64,000 nt of DNA. It comes from Bimastos eiseni. Taxonomy: Eukaryota > Annelida > Clitellata > Crassiclitellata > Lumbricidae. This document shows positions 10,477 to 21,609 of this stretch, one piece after another. The stretch is taken from contig OY365817.1 in assembly GCA_959347315.1 (NCBI GenBank), forward strand, positions 5,949,731 to 6,013,730, read 5' to 3'. Numbering within the stretch: the first letter of the stretch is position 1; the number at the start of each line of letters is the position of its first letter. Made by a program: the position numbers and the translations under genes. Under the pieces are notes generated by a model that saw only the letters and a program-made list of their open reading frames with translations, searched no databases and was not told where the DNA came from.

Positions 10477-11318
10477 CTACGATGAATGGGCGCGAGTTGT
10501 GTAGTTGCTGTAGTTAACTGGCCCGCAACGTCGCTCCACATAATAGTGGCCAGTACACAGGGATTGCCATTTAGGACTACGACCCTGGTAGCGACGCGAA
10601 GTGAAATACCATAGGCGGTCTCCTGAAGCGAAGTCCGCTGGACGGATGCGTAAATTGTACGCCCGTTTCTGGCGCTCGGCGGCGACTTTCCGCTGCTCCC
10701 ACACCAAACGGCAAGCAGCCTCCATCCGATCCGCGAAATCTCGGACATAGCTCGGATAAGTAGAGTCTATGAGCCCTACATCCGACGCCTCAAGTAGACC
10801 AGGTCTATCGGTGCCCTGGATTCCCGACCGAACACGAGAAAGTTCGGGGTAAAGCCAGTCACTTCGTGCGGCGACGCCCTGTAGGGGCCAGGACATGGGG
10901 CAAGAATTCATCCTAGACTCTTTGATGGCTGCTTAGGACTTTACCCAGCTTGGCATTAAGGGTCCTGTGAAACCTTTCGATTAAGACATTCCCGTTAGGG
11001 TGATAGCTAGAGGTCCGGACCTTATCAATGCCCCAAAGCCTACCCAATAGCCGGAAGAAATTCCTTTCTAAAATGACCCCGTAAGTATCTGCAGCGGGAC
11101 CCCGCACCGAACAATTACGTTATTGACAAAAGCACGGGCGACCGAGGTCGCCGCCTGGTTGGCCATAGCAATAGCCTCAACAAACTTAGTGAAATTGTCC
11201 ATTGTCTGTATGTAGGTGTGCCCCTTCTACTTCTACTAGGACCACTAATGTCGATGTTCAACCTCTCCCAGTGGATGCAGTGCTCTCTGGCAGGGCGTAG
11301 GCCCACGGTGGTAGCCAT
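10477..11318 (-). pseudogene. Gypsy integrase remnant
   Basis: Three consecutive minus-strand pieces cover a gypsy-type integrase, the enzyme that joins element DNA to the host chromosome. The 11318-11115 piece has HWERLNIDISGP around the first catalytic Asp. The 11107-10913 piece has VRTSSYHPNGNVLIERFHRT with the catalytic Glu; the expected central Asp motif is eroded in front of it. The 10911-10477 piece is the C-terminal part (RQKRAYNLRIRP, GDRLWYF). Frame changes separate the pieces. Protein identity to living gypsy elements was not measured. Confidence 0.7.
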
Positions 11319-11564
11319 TGGAAGACGAAAATTGTCGGCGGAAACGCCTTACATCCCGGGACCAAAAACCGCAGCTCACCCAATCGCCCCCGGATATCAG
11401 GCGTCACCTCCACCGGAAGGTCGGACAGTTTCTTGGGTCTCCCTCATCCAGGCCGGCGCTAAAACAGCCAAATCCGCGTACATCGTACGCACTGGCACGT
11501 CACTCTGACATTTCGGCAGAATAACCACGTCTTAGGCGACGGCTACTCGCCTACACCAAATGGA

Positions 11565-11760
11565 CCCAGTGCCTTTCCCCAAGGAAAATCGTTGGCGGCC
11601 AATGAATAATGCGCCGGACCCAAAGCCTAAACGGCAGCGATGCTCCCTAAGCCAATTCATGCCCAGCATAATTTCAGTTATCTGGTCAGATACCAAAAAC
11701 GCACTCGAGATTTCTAGACCCGGTCGTACCCTAATCGGCCGCCTAACAGGAAACGATTAC
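11565..11760 (-). pseudogene. Gypsy protease C-terminal part
   Basis: Minus-strand translation gives LEISSAFLVSDQITEIMLGM followed by NWLREHRC, the typical end of a retropepsin-like protease in this gypsy group (form V.D...D.ILG.DWL). The Asp-Thr/Ser-Gly active site should lie just upstream, where the frame is unclear. It follows directly after the zinc knuckle of Gag, as expected. Confidence 0.55.
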
Positions 11761-12732
11761 AGGGATGAATCTCTACCCCTATCAAAGCAGATGTAGGCGA
11801 TCTCCGTTTGGCGTCGATCCTGTTGGCAGTCGCGGACGAAGTGTCCTGTTCGGCCACAGCGGAAGCAGGTTCCCGTCTGTCGCTGACAATGGCCGAAGGC
11901 AGGACGAACGTCCAGACCCTGGTCGTCAGACGGCGTGGATCGGCAATGGTCGGGCCCAGTTCGTCCATGCTGATCGCTACCAGCAGGACGAACGTCCAGA
12001 CCCAAGTCATTCGTCGGAGTAGTTTGTTTGTTTGGCGAAGCGCAGTGCGATACGCCTCGTCCAGAGTCTTCGGCTTTCGCTCGGATACTTTTGAGTGAGA
12101 GCTCCCGGTCTCTCATGGTCTCCAGGACAGCGTCTTTTGCGATGATCTCGGTCGTCTCGTTGGAGGAGACACGATAGGCGAGGACGACCAAGCGACGTAT
12201 TTCATGCAGCAGGTTGCTCAGGCTTGCTTCCGTTCGTTGATGTCGGTAGTAGAGTTGGGCACGGAAGGTTTCGGCTTGGCCTTCCGTCCGGTATCGCTGG
12301 CGCAACCTCACGACTAGCTAAGTCATATCCTACCGAGCCCCAAAGTCCCACAGAAGTTGGGTCGCGGCCTTCTCCAGAGCGCAGCGTAGATAGTCGACAG
12401 GGTCCACCTCGAACTGGGCCAAGAATGATTCGAGTGACCCAGTCCCGTCGAACTTGCCAGGCTTCATCTGCGATGGTCGGTCCAGGAGCAGACCCTTGAT
12501 GCCCAACAGCAGCTTCGGCATCAAAGTTGGTTCATCTGCTTTTTCTGGCGGACCAGACTCCATCGGCCTCGGACCATCGAAGTCGATGCTCTCCAGAACG
12601 TGGCTTGGGTGAAGAGCGAACTTGGCTTTTTCCCGGCCCGGCCGGCGTCGAACTGTCGTTAGGCGGCGCGTCGAAGTTCAGCAACATGCCGTCTTCCTTC
12701 AGCACTAGTCTTGCGATTCTACTTCTCGGCAA
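11757..12732 (-). pseudogene. Gypsy Gag remnant with CCHC zinc knuckle
   Basis: Gag builds the cytoplasmic particle. Overlapping minus-strand frames (12732-12532, 12563-12330, 12311-11757) together resemble a gypsy Gag: KPGKFDGTGSLESFLAQFE in the capsid-like part, then FRAQLYYRHQ and LSNLLHEIRRL, and CFRCGRTGHFVRDC, a CX2CX4HX4C knuckle, near 11870-11828. Two short direct repeats encoding GLDVRPA precede the knuckle. Frame changes make it non-functional. Confidence 0.7.
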
Positions 12733-12795
12733 CAGCCTCTTTCAACACGCTTCTCGGGTGTCAAAGTCAATTCACCCCACGCTCTGGGACCAAAA

Positions 12796-13432
12796 GGCAC
12801 CGTGCGTTCACGTGTCAGCAGCAATTGGGGCGAATGCCCTGGAAAAACCTTGAATTCCTTCTCGTCTTCTCCTGGTACCCCGGAAGGCCGAGCTCCCAGG
12901 TTTTCCCCATCTTCTTAATCATCCGCGGAGTAGGACTACCCGGTCTGGCGCCGGCTTTCGAGACTGCTACGAATTCGAAAGTCACTAGCAAGAGACGAAA
13001 TCAATCGTCGTTCGACAATATACTTTTCTTTCTATACGCTCTCGTTAGCTAGGATTAGGAATATTATTCAGCTCATTAACCATCGTTCTATCGGCGACAT
13101 TCTTAGAAGCTGTATCCGCGTGCTGACCGTACGCCATTATTAACTAAATCAGCATCGAACAGTGAACGCAATGAATCAACCTATTGTTAAGTTCCGACCT
13201 TCTGTGTCCTCTCCTGTAGCTGCCTCTAGCTCTCTAGCCTTGTATATAGCCCCAGAGGGCTCCCATAGTGAGAAAAATTGCTCCCATAGTGAGAAAAATT
13301 GCTCCCACAGAGAGCGAAAACGCTCCCACAGAGGGAGCGAAAAGGCTCCCACAGGGAACAAAAATGGTCCCACAGCGGAGCAAAACAGCTCCATCAACAG
13401 TAAAGGGGGAACCCAAACGCTACCCCAGTACA
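12796..13432 (-). repeat. Right (5') LTR of decayed gypsy element
   Basis: Runs from ggcaccgtgcgttcacgtgt to gctaccccagtaca. It contains short tandem units of the form gctcccatagtgagaaaaatt, then gctcccacagagagcgaaaa, at 13259-13390, shared in shortened form with the left LTR. Confidence 0.65.
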
Positions 13433-13439
13433 GGTGTAG

Positions 13440-13592
13440 TGATTTCAAATTACCCCCCATTCACCTTACCACCGGTAACTTGAAATCGATTTCAAGTTAC
13501 CCCCTACGATTTCAGATTACCCCCAGGAGTAATCTTATATCAGCTTCAGGTTACCCCCGGTAACTTGAAATTGATTTCAAGTTACCCCCGGT
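13440..13592. repeat. Array of GGTAACTTGAAAT palindromes
   Basis: A perfect 28-bp palindrome (ggtaacttgaaatc and its complement) lies at 13474-13501, and a near-perfect copy lies at 13559-13586. Partial units (gatttcaaattaccccc, gatttcagattaccccc) lie before and between them. All are joined by C-rich linkers. The array abuts the gypsy LTR. Confidence 0.75.
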
Positions 13593-13849
13593 AGCTAAGG
13601 ACTCCACTGCCTTGCAGTTCAGCAGTGCCAGTCCCAAGCCTGGAAAAAGGAGCAGAGTTCTACAGCAAGCTTGTGGGCCTCTGATGTAAAACCACATCTT
13701 GCAACAGAAAAGACATACGTAAAGCTCAAACTCATTGTCGTGGCAGGTCGGTCGGGAGATGAGAGGGTCATGGACTCATCTGTGAAGGGTTGTGGTGATA
13801 GCCCAAAGGAAGCCAAGACTAAGAAGCCTAAAATCTTAACAACCAAAGC

Positions 13850-14130
13850 CAAGGCAAAAATGTGATACTGGAATGTAAGAACGTTATGATACAGGGAAGT
13901 TGGTGCATGTGGTGAGAGAGATGTAAGAACACAAACTTGAAATATTGGGGCAGAGTGAGATGTGATAGACCTGCAGTGGCAATATTGTGTCTCAAGGAAT
14001 AAGCATCTACTACTCATGTGGAGCCAAGCATAAAAGAGAAGTGGGCATAATGGTTGGCCAAAAATGATATCAGCTAATTGGATGGGAACTAGTAAGTGAA
14101 AGAATAATCGAAAGGGTTGTCCAAAGGATA
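13850..14130 (+). pseudogene. RTE-like LINE endonuclease N-terminus
   Basis: Frame-shifted translation gives YWNVRTL, then DTGKLVHVVREM, HKLEILGQSEM, YYSCGAKHKREVGIM and NWMGTS-like text. This is the start of the apurinic-type endonuclease of RTE-like LINEs (form GTWNVRTL...GKL..V..EM....LDILG.SE.RW). Several stops interrupt it and no RT follows on this strand. Confidence 0.6.
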
Positions 14131-14188
14131 GTCGGTGGGAGGTCAGCAGGAGGCAGAGTTGCTGTTAAGGAGGGTGTCGCTTTTGTCG

Positions 14189-14343
14189 AGGAGTGACAGG
14201 TGGATTGTCAAGTAATGAGTCTGGATAAGAGTTCTTGAAAAGGTGGGATTTAAGTTTAGAATGGAACGAATTAATATCGCGTGCGCATGAGTTACTAACT
14301 CACCGAGGAGTGACAGGTAGATTGTCAAGTAATGAGTCTGGAT
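14189..14343. repeat. Two-copy direct repeat with palindromic spacer
   Basis: gaggagtgacaggt.gattgt followed by caagtaatgagtctgg occurs at about 14189 and again at about 14305. The spacer holds a cgcgtgcgcatgagtt motif resembling the palindromic family at 7893-9720. Confidence 0.5.
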
Positions 14344-14459
14344 ACAGGGATATCGTTAACATTCATATGTCACAAATGAATTTCAATATTCATATACATC
14401 AGCCTATGGGCTTAAAGCAGCTGGCCTAGTGATGCCAGTTACAATAAAATACAACTAGG

Positions 14460-15900
14460 CATTTTTAAAGCGCTTTGACAAGACAACTCTTGCACAAAAG
14501 CGCTGTGCTGCATTCTTAGTCATAGATCAGGGAGAATAGGTAGGTCTTCAGTTTTGTCTTGAAAAGAGCAACAACGGTTGTGGCTTGACGAACTGACATT
14601 GGGAGACTATTCCATTCTGTGGGTCCTGCGAGTGAGAATGCACGGTTCCCAAACTCCTGTTAGTGCGAGGTATGGTAAAGTCTCCATGTGTAGATGAACG
14701 GAGTCCTCTTGAGGTAGAGGCTGAGCATGACGCAACCATGGACGAGATGGAGGTTCCGTTATGAATGTGGTACATGAGAAGGGAAATCTTGAAGGCAATA
14801 CGGGCATGCATGGTGAGCCACTGTAGCTGTTGGTGGGATGGTGGGATGTGGTCGTGAGAAGCAAGACCTTTTATTAGGCGGGCAGCAGAGTGTAGGACTG
14901 ATGATAGGGGCTGTAGTGTTGATGCAGGAAGTTCAGAGAGGATGTAGTTGCAATAGTCCAGGCGAGATATGACGAGAGCTTGTACGAGGATACAGAGGCA
15001 GTTTTCATTCAAGTAGCATTTCACTCGTCGAATCCAATGCAGATGGAAAAGCATGCTCTAGCGACAGTGGATATGTGGTGGGTCATGTTCAGCTTACTAT
15101 CCAGAAATACACCGAGGTCGCGAACTACATCGGAGGGTGTGATGGCGCAGCTTGCATCAATGTTGAGATTTTTGATTGTGTCGTCCACAATTGTGCTGTT
15201 TCGCGGTTCGAACCAGACAAGTTAAGTCTTGGAGGCATTTAATTTCAGGCGCATGGATGCGCCCCAGGATTGAATATTCCGGACGCATGATGCCATTTTA
15301 ACTTTGATGTTGTCGATGTCTTTTCCAAGGAGCTTTATGTACAACTGGGTATCATCAGCGTAAACATGAATGGTAATGTCGTACTTCAATGCGATGTTGA
15401 CGATGTTTGATGTGTACAAGATGAATAGGAGTGGGCCGAGATAGATCCTTGAGGCACGCCAAATTTAACGCTGTGCGACCTCGAAGATAAGAATGAGGCG
15501 ATCCACCAGACAGCTGAAGCAGTGATGCCGAATTGTACTTGGAGAATTTCAAGGAGTATTGTGTGGTCCACGCTGTCAAAGGCAGCAGAAAAATCCAGGA
15601 GTAGCAGGGCAGCGATGAAACCAAAGTCCAGGGCCAGGACAATATCATTGTAAACTTTGACCTGCTGTTTCAGTGTAATGATTGCGACGGAAGCCCGACT
15701 GTGTGGAGGGCAGTAGATGATGTGATTCCATGTAGTCGGATAATTGCCTGTGGATAACCCGCTCGACCAGTTGAGATAAAAGACAGATTCGAGATGGGAC
15801 GGTAGCTGGTTGGGTCTGTTGGGTCAAGGTCTGGTTTCTTGAGTAACTTACTAGAATGGTCATTACAGTGGATAACTTTGCTGCGAAGCGTTCACGCTTA
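14460..15900 (-). pseudogene. CR1/L2-like LINE ORF2 fragment (RT)
   Basis: Minus-strand frames in order show the reverse transcriptase of a CR1/L2-type LINE. They are SQLVERVIHRQLSDYMESHH with STQSGFRRNHYTET (15863-15645), VKFGVPQGS (15480-15440), YADDTQLYIKLLG carrying the catalytic Asp pair (15365-15320), LNASKT (about 15225), and the C-terminal RLDYCNYILSELP (14960) with LSSVLHSAARLIKGL. The 3' end near 14460-14480 has a cataaaagcgctttg-like tail. Stops and frame changes show it is dead, and the 5' part of the element is missing. Confidence 0.75.
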
Positions 15901-16450
15901 GAAGCAAGCTTACCAAATAAGATATTGTCGCCACTGTCTGTATACTAAGAGTTAGCTTGGTCATCAGATAGTACGCACACTATCTTGAAAACAGACAGAT
16001 AATGGCAACGTGCTGCTGCCAATCTTCGCCATGCAGTCAACCAGTTGGATTAACTGCACGCCCAGGGACAACTACGCGGAGGTCTTGGCAAAGGTCTCCG
16101 CAGGCCATTCATTGCAGCTCTCAGGCAGTAAAAAGTCATCACAAGTTTGGCATCACCCACAAATCGGCCAATTTTACGAATTTTCAATTTGAGTTATTTG
16201 CTTTTACTTAGAAATGCTGGGGCAAGACGCAAATCAGAGACAAGATTGTGTGCAGAAATAGCCACAGAAAGTTCGGAAATGACATACTACACAAGCACAG
16301 GAAAGACTGCAAACGAATGAACGAAAACAAAGTTTGTGAGAGTAAAACTGAACGAGAGAAAACGAGAAGCGAGAAAGCGGACATGGCAGTGACAGCGAAA
16401 GAGGGAAAAAGAGGCGCGGAGTTTGAAGATTGAGAAAAACAAAAGCAAGG
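15901..16450. other. No gene recognised
   Basis: Short reading frames only, without recognisable motifs or splice-bounded coding text. Confidence 0.4.
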
Positions 16451-16459
16451 GTTAGCAAT

Positions 16460-16740
16460 TGGGTGGGAGATAGATAAATATTAGACAGTTAGAGATAGAT
16501 AGATAAAGTAGAGTAAGAGAGAAATTACAGATAGAGAAATAGATGGATTGATAACTAGATAAATAGATGCATATATAGATAGATGAATTGATCAATAGAT
16601 ACATAGAGAGATAGATATATAGATAGATAAGACTGAGAAAGATAGATTGATAGAAGCTTGAATAAACAGATCTATACATCAAATGATACACAGACAAGTG
16701 TATAGAGAAAATTATTATTAGATACGCATACACAGAGAGA
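16460..16740. repeat. GATA/TAGA-rich simple repeat
   Basis: Degenerate (gata)n and (taga)n units fill this stretch, most regular at 16490-16505 and 16555-16630. Any open frame through it is compositional. Confidence 0.7.
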
Positions 16741-17010
16741 AATTGGTTAATATACAGAAAAAATATGTAGTTTGGTTGAATAAAAGTAAGACAAACATGA
16801 GACTGAAAGTAGGATCAAACTAAAATAGTATGGTCGCAGCAGAGGCAGTATACTTAAGAGTGAGAAGTAGGGTTAAAGTGAGTGAGAGATTGAGAGCATA
16901 ATGTAGCAGATATTGTTTAGAGTATCTGCTTATACCCCTCTGATTTTAACGTCTACAAACGTTTAATCATAGACAACTAAGTCAGTTTAAAGGGCACCAA
17001 GCAAAAATGG

Positions 17011-17190
17011 AAAATAATGAACTGCCTGAGAGACTTGTAATGAGTGGACTACCCAAATGTACCCTACTTAATATTATGCAAAGCCAGGGTCCTACAGAGA
17101 AAATGTTTTGCATTTGGCCCATCACATATTCTCAAGCAAGCAATTGGAAGGTAGTTCTGTGTTGACCTCATGTCTGAGGTGAATACAAAA
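17011..17190. repeat. Dispersed repeat, copy 1
   Basis: aataatgaactgcctgagag through gaaggtagttctg is shared in direct orientation with 20091-20250. The two are nearly colinear, with scattered substitutions and small gaps. Neither copy has coding sequence. It may be the tail of an unclassified transposon. Confidence 0.65.
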
Positions 17191-17639
17191 CTATCTCCGA
17201 ACACCTTAATCTCCTCATATCAGGCTGAATGCAACATATTCATTAAACACCTCCTATTCAAAGCAGCCATCAATAAACTTGTGTCCTGAATTTGGCTTTT
17301 GAGTGGTGCTTTAAAAGTTTTGACGATTTTTAACGATTACGATTAGAGTCACATGTAGCAGCATAATTTTTACATTGTAATCTATTTTATTTTCATATGT
17401 GCACTTAAATGGAATTGTTTACTTGTGGAGGCAATTAATTATCAGAACCTAACCAAAGGAGGATACACGGATCTGAAACTGACGTATACCGAAAACTGAC
17501 CAAAGTAAGTGAAGAGTAAGACAGAAAAGAAAATGAGAAAGGAGATCTAGAGTGAAAACTGAGAGCAGGACCGTGAAATGGAAGTGAAAAACACAGAATG
17601 CACAGAGAATGGAGATGGAAAGTAATGAAACAGTCTGAT

Positions 17640-17842
17640 GATGATGAGTACTTAGCACTCGGAGAGGTCCATTGGCTTATATGCCACCCACGTTTTACAA
17701 GAGTGAGGTGATTTCCCATTGCTTTTCTTCCTCGCAGACAATTCTGGGCAAGGTCACTACGCAGTGACTTGAGGCAGAGTCGAACCTGCGACCTGCTAGT
17801 AACACGGCACAGAACGTATACCGCTACACCACCACGTCCCAC
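17640..17842 (-). repeat. tRNA-derived SINE
   Basis: On the minus strand the head reads gtggtgtagcggtatacg (A-box-like) and, some 50 bases on, gcaggttcgactctgcc (B-box-like), the internal RNA polymerase III promoter pair of a tRNA. A non-tRNA body follows to about 17640. The head does not fold as a convincing tRNA gene and continues into unrelated sequence, so a SINE is the better call. Confidence 0.65.
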
Positions 17843-17889
17843 ATTGGTCTGTACAATGTATAAAGCAATTAATTATATAGCTTATATAG

Positions 17890-19004
17890 CCTAGAATTCT
17901 AAAACTACTCAGTACTGAAGTCCTTCTGTGTAGGTCTTCATATCGAGCAATGCAACTCCTCTTCCTCCTTGTCACGCGCAAAACTCTGGACGATGGCACT
18001 ATATAAAAGTCATCGACCGACAGCAGAGGCGTGGGAGGACTACGAATGAAGTTGTCTACCTGAAACCTGAGAGGGGAGACATCAATGGGTTTCGCCGGAG
18101 GCAAACGGCCTCAATACAGACGGCGAGAAGCATGCAAAGAGCAGCGAAGTGTCAAGCAACGAAACCTGACACCTAGAGGCAGACGTTAGAGCCGCCTGCC
18201 CCTCCCATCTCTGCGACCCACGGAAAAGAAATTCATGAACCAGCTGAAGATCTGGTCTGAACCGGCTTGTTGACACTGATCAAGAATAAGGGACAATTCC
18301 GATTACGAATGACGCAACCTATTAGACAGTATAATTATAATAATGTAACTCGATCCCTGGAGCCTATTGCCTGTCTATGACACTAACAAGGCCCAGCCAT
18401 AACAGCCGCTAGTCAAACATTAAACTGTACGCCTCTAGGGATATGACGTTACGCTAGGGACACCAAGACCCGACCAACCAGGTTTAGTAATAGTTTCAGC
18501 AGGTGATCTGTCGTCCAATAGAGACACGAGTTTTGCGTTTGGGATGGCGAAGGAAATCGCCTCTAGAAGGGTTCATATAGTGTAGCAAGCGAAGGAACAA
18601 GAACTTGATTCGGAACTGGGGAGAGACGATAGATCGTTCTGACGATAAGGGCAATCAATGTAGTTTGGAACCCCGTCTCCAACGTAAACCAGGGAAACAT
18701 TTCAAAAGAACACTAATAACTCCAGTAAGAGTAGATAGGATGAGTGGTGTATATATATATATCATTAAATATACATATGAAAACCATCCAGTGTGTCGTG
18801 TTGCTGAGTTTGGTGATTGAGGAAAAAGAACCGGCGGTAATCTCGTCATCTAGAAGAAGGAGCTGGCGAGAGAGAAACCCGCGACACTCCATCTCCATTT
18901 GTCTCCTCTGTCCATCATCGCAAACTCCTTCTCGGTCTCGTCCCATGACATCTCCACTCTCCAGGCATCTCAGGGCGTCTCTGATGATTTGCAGCCAGTT
19001 CTAA
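17890..19004 (-). pseudogene. LINE C-terminal end split by an insertion
   Basis: Minus-strand NWLQIIRDALRCLESGDVMG with RQMEMECRG (19000-18880) and the end piece RSCIARYEDLHRRTS (17990-17910) match the closing region of an RTE-like LINE. The DNA at 17909-17960 is clearly related to 52382-52440 in the same orientation. About 0.85 kb (roughly 18000-18870) separates the halves. This insert has a tatataaaag box-like motif at 17998 and a short TA run near 18750 but could not be classified. Confidence 0.5.
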
Positions 19005-19690
19005 ATGACAAAACAATAATGCAAAATGTCATAAAGTTAAGAAAGGACATAAACTAGACAACAGGGAGAAAAAGACGTCGGTCATAATAGATCGAAAAAG
19101 AGTAAACAGTGGCTTTATCATTTAGCTGTAATATTCCAAAATAATTTTTTTCAACGACAAAGCATAGGGACTATGTTGCCAAAAGCTTTCATCAAAAATC
19201 TCATTCAATTCATCCACGACAGGGAGGCAGCCAGACCCAAGACGACATTTTGGGCACACGAAAAGACAAAATATGGTGAGCAGACCTAAGAAGAGGGAAA
19301 TAGACATAATAGAGGTGTAGACAGACTTAAGACAAGTAGAAGAGAAATTTAGCAAAGAGACAGGCAGACAAGACAGAAAATGCTCTGTGGCTGCTCTATG
19401 TGTTTCATTATGCTGGTGGACATTTTGCTATATAATTACCATCTTCCAAACGACCCGACGATTTTATTACCAACCAATCTACAGGATTTATTGTAAACAT
19501 TCATAAAAACTGAAACTAACCTAGCTGCTTGCACAACAGTCGGTCACCTGGATCATGTTAGTTGCTCCGGACTGGAGCTGAGATCCTTCAAGTGAAGAGC
19601 TTCACACGACCATTGCAGCCAGAGACAGCTCGAAGACAACATGTAGTGCTCCATGTTGGATGCCACTGATGCCACTACGCCTCTACCAGA
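19005..19690. other. No gene recognised
   Basis: No coding motif, repeat period or transposon terminus could be made out. Confidence 0.4.
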
Positions 19691-19694
19691 GACG

Positions 19695-19822
19695 GACGTT
19701 GCCAAAACTGCCCGACTTCTCTAGTCTGAGGCTGCCAGGATGGACGGTGCCAAAACAGCCGGAATTCTCTGGCCTGAAACTGCCAGGATGGACGGAGCCA
19801 AAACACCCCGAATTCTCTGAGC
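19695..19822. repeat. 48-bp minisatellite, 2.7 copies
   Basis: Units at 19695-19742, 19743-19790 and 19791-19822 share gacg.tgccaaaac and ctgccaggatg. The unit length is constant at 48 bases and the third copy is cut short. Confidence 0.75.
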
Positions 19823-20090
19823 CGTGTAATTTATAAACCTGCTGATACTGTATAAATCTAAATAGTGCCTAAATTGAATAAATATTATTAAGTTGATAAA
19901 GCATTGTACAGAATGTAATGTATATCTCAAAAATAGCAGACTTATTTTTGCTGACTTGGCGCCACCAATCGTTTGGCATTAACAAGCTCAAATTGCCTGT
20001 CTTGCTATGGCTGCTTACATGGAAATTCTTGGGGATGGCTAGAATAAACATGCCTCAGAGGAACAATCGTGGATCCATACAATCCAACAA

Positions 20091-20250
20091 AATAATGAAC
20101 TGCCTGAGAGACTTGTAATGAGTGGACCACCCAAATGTATCCTACTTAATATCATCTCAAAGCCAGGGCCCTTTAGAGAAAATGTGATGCACTTCGACAA
20201 TCACATTTTCCGCAGCAAGCAGTTGGAAGGTAGTTCTGAGTTTACCCCAG
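20091..20250. repeat. Dispersed repeat, copy 2
   Basis: Direct-orientation relative of 17011-17190, beginning aataatgaactgcctgagag and running through agttggaaggtagttctg. Confidence 0.65.
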
Positions 20251-20599
20251 GTCTGAACAGTCCGTAAAGTGTAAAAAGAAGTGCCTGGACGCCAGTGTCA
20301 AAAAGTTAAGAACTAAAGATTGCAAAGTCAGATCACTAACATAAGTCGACGACAAATGGTATGCGTGCTGTGGTCCACTATATTCGTTAAAATAGAAGTT
20401 GGATTGATGATATTAATGATGCTGGAATAATAGAAGATGGATTGGTTAACGAATATCTTCCAAAACAGATGCTATTTAGATGAATATAATGCCTGCTGAA
20501 ATAAAAGCTGGAGTGTTTATGTACATGGTTCACAGGTTCCTATTACCAAGAGTTTCAATCGATGGTTTTATAGGAACCTATATATATAGAGAGAGATCC

Positions 20600-20850
20600 A
20601 TGACCATCAGACGCGGGCCTCAAACTATCAAGTAAGTATAACCAAATTAGAGCACATACATTTACTACGATTAGGCAGCACAGCATGAGAATGCATGGTC
20701 GATCCTTCTGGAACATGCTACCTAGTCAGCTAACTAATAATGTCTAATATGTCATCATTACACGAGTTTAAAAATAACCTAAAAACTCTCTTACTGAATG
20801 GTTAGATAAAGTTAGCATTACTTGTTTTCCAGAAAATAAACCATATAGAA
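20600..20850 (+). pseudogene. LINE C-terminal tail fragment
   Basis: The + strand reads RQHSMRMHGRSFWNMLPSQL (near 20670-20730), then a degenerate FK.NLK.LLL-like end. This is the arrangement at the C-terminus of many non-LTR retrotransposon ORF2 proteins (a stretch ending in FWN.LP). It lies just left of the Gmr1-type element. Clade not determined. Confidence 0.45.
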
Positions 20851-20917
20851 GCAGCAGAGGCCTCCAAATTTCAACATTAAATTAACTTAGAAGTAAATCA
20901 TACAGTTTTTTACACGT

Positions 20918-21452
20918 TGTTATGCTGCGCTTTATAGTTACTAGAAATAAGACAGTTAGTGAGTAAACTCTATTTCTTTCGCCATAACAAAGACACAACC
21001 TATACAAACGTTCGTAGAAACGAAGTGCGGAAGCACGTTGACAGACTCCTCTTCCAACGGAAGGGACGCACTACCGACAGCAGTCAACAGAAAACAACTC
21101 AGACGGTCCTTTACTCGGCCGAGAAGCGGAAATACTAAGGTCAAACGTAGACACTTAGTCTTTTTAACAACTGGAGATGTTGGTCAGCCTTAACTACGAC
21201 GTAGCTACCTGAAACAGCAACGAGCCTGCTACGCGACGTAACTCTTTAACTATCTGATCCAACACTCCCAGAACTCTCATTGCACAGCCTTATATGCACA
21301 GCAGATAACCTAATGTGCACTCTCTATGTACACCTCAGTACACATCGTAGGCCCGCTTTGGTTCTTCGCTACACCTTGTGCCTACGAGTCTACGACCAAC
21401 GCACCTGCTCTAGGATGGTCCCAGATCATAGTCAATGCACCCGCACCTAACA
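20918..21452 (-). repeat. 3' LTR of Gmr1-type element
   Basis: 535 bases, beginning tgttatgctg and ending cacctaaca on the + strand, so TG...CA termini. It matches the other LTR base for base by eye except at 21445 (a, against g at 27339). A TATA-like catataagg is readable on the minus strand near 21287. Confidence 0.92.
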
Positions 21453-21466
21453 GTCCCCACAACAAC
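21453..21466 (-). promoter_or_regulatory. Polypurine-tract-like site
   Basis: Directly inside the 3' LTR, the minus strand reads gtggggac up to the LTR edge. It is short for a polypurine tract, but the position is right for the primer of plus-strand DNA synthesis. Confidence 0.4.
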
Positions 21467-21609
21467 AGCAGGAGAAAACTTCAGCGTTTTCGACCTCTGG
21501 CGCACATCAACAACAACCCTTAAACGATACGACCTAAAGGTTAGTATGCAACCACCTTAGGATGCAACAATAGTTACCTGTCCAACTAATAATAATATAC
21601 ACGGCAATG

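Larger units (their letters stand above)
9742..13432 (-). mobile_element. Degenerate Ty3/gypsy retrotransposon lacking RT
   Basis: A minus-strand LTR element. From right to left it has the 5' LTR (12796-13432), a primer-site-like stretch starting ttggtcccagagcg on the minus strand, Gag with a zinc knuckle (12732-11757), protease (about 11760-11570), a short linker, integrase (11318-10477) and the deleted 3' LTR. No reverse transcriptase or RNase H motif is visible between protease and integrase, so the usual gypsy centre has been lost. All frames are broken by stops and shifts. Confidence 0.7.

Noticed and set aside
17775..17842. Possible tRNA gene on the minus strand
   Set aside because: A and B boxes are present, but no clean acceptor stem is evident and the sequence continues into a longer non-tRNA body. 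A SINE explains it better.
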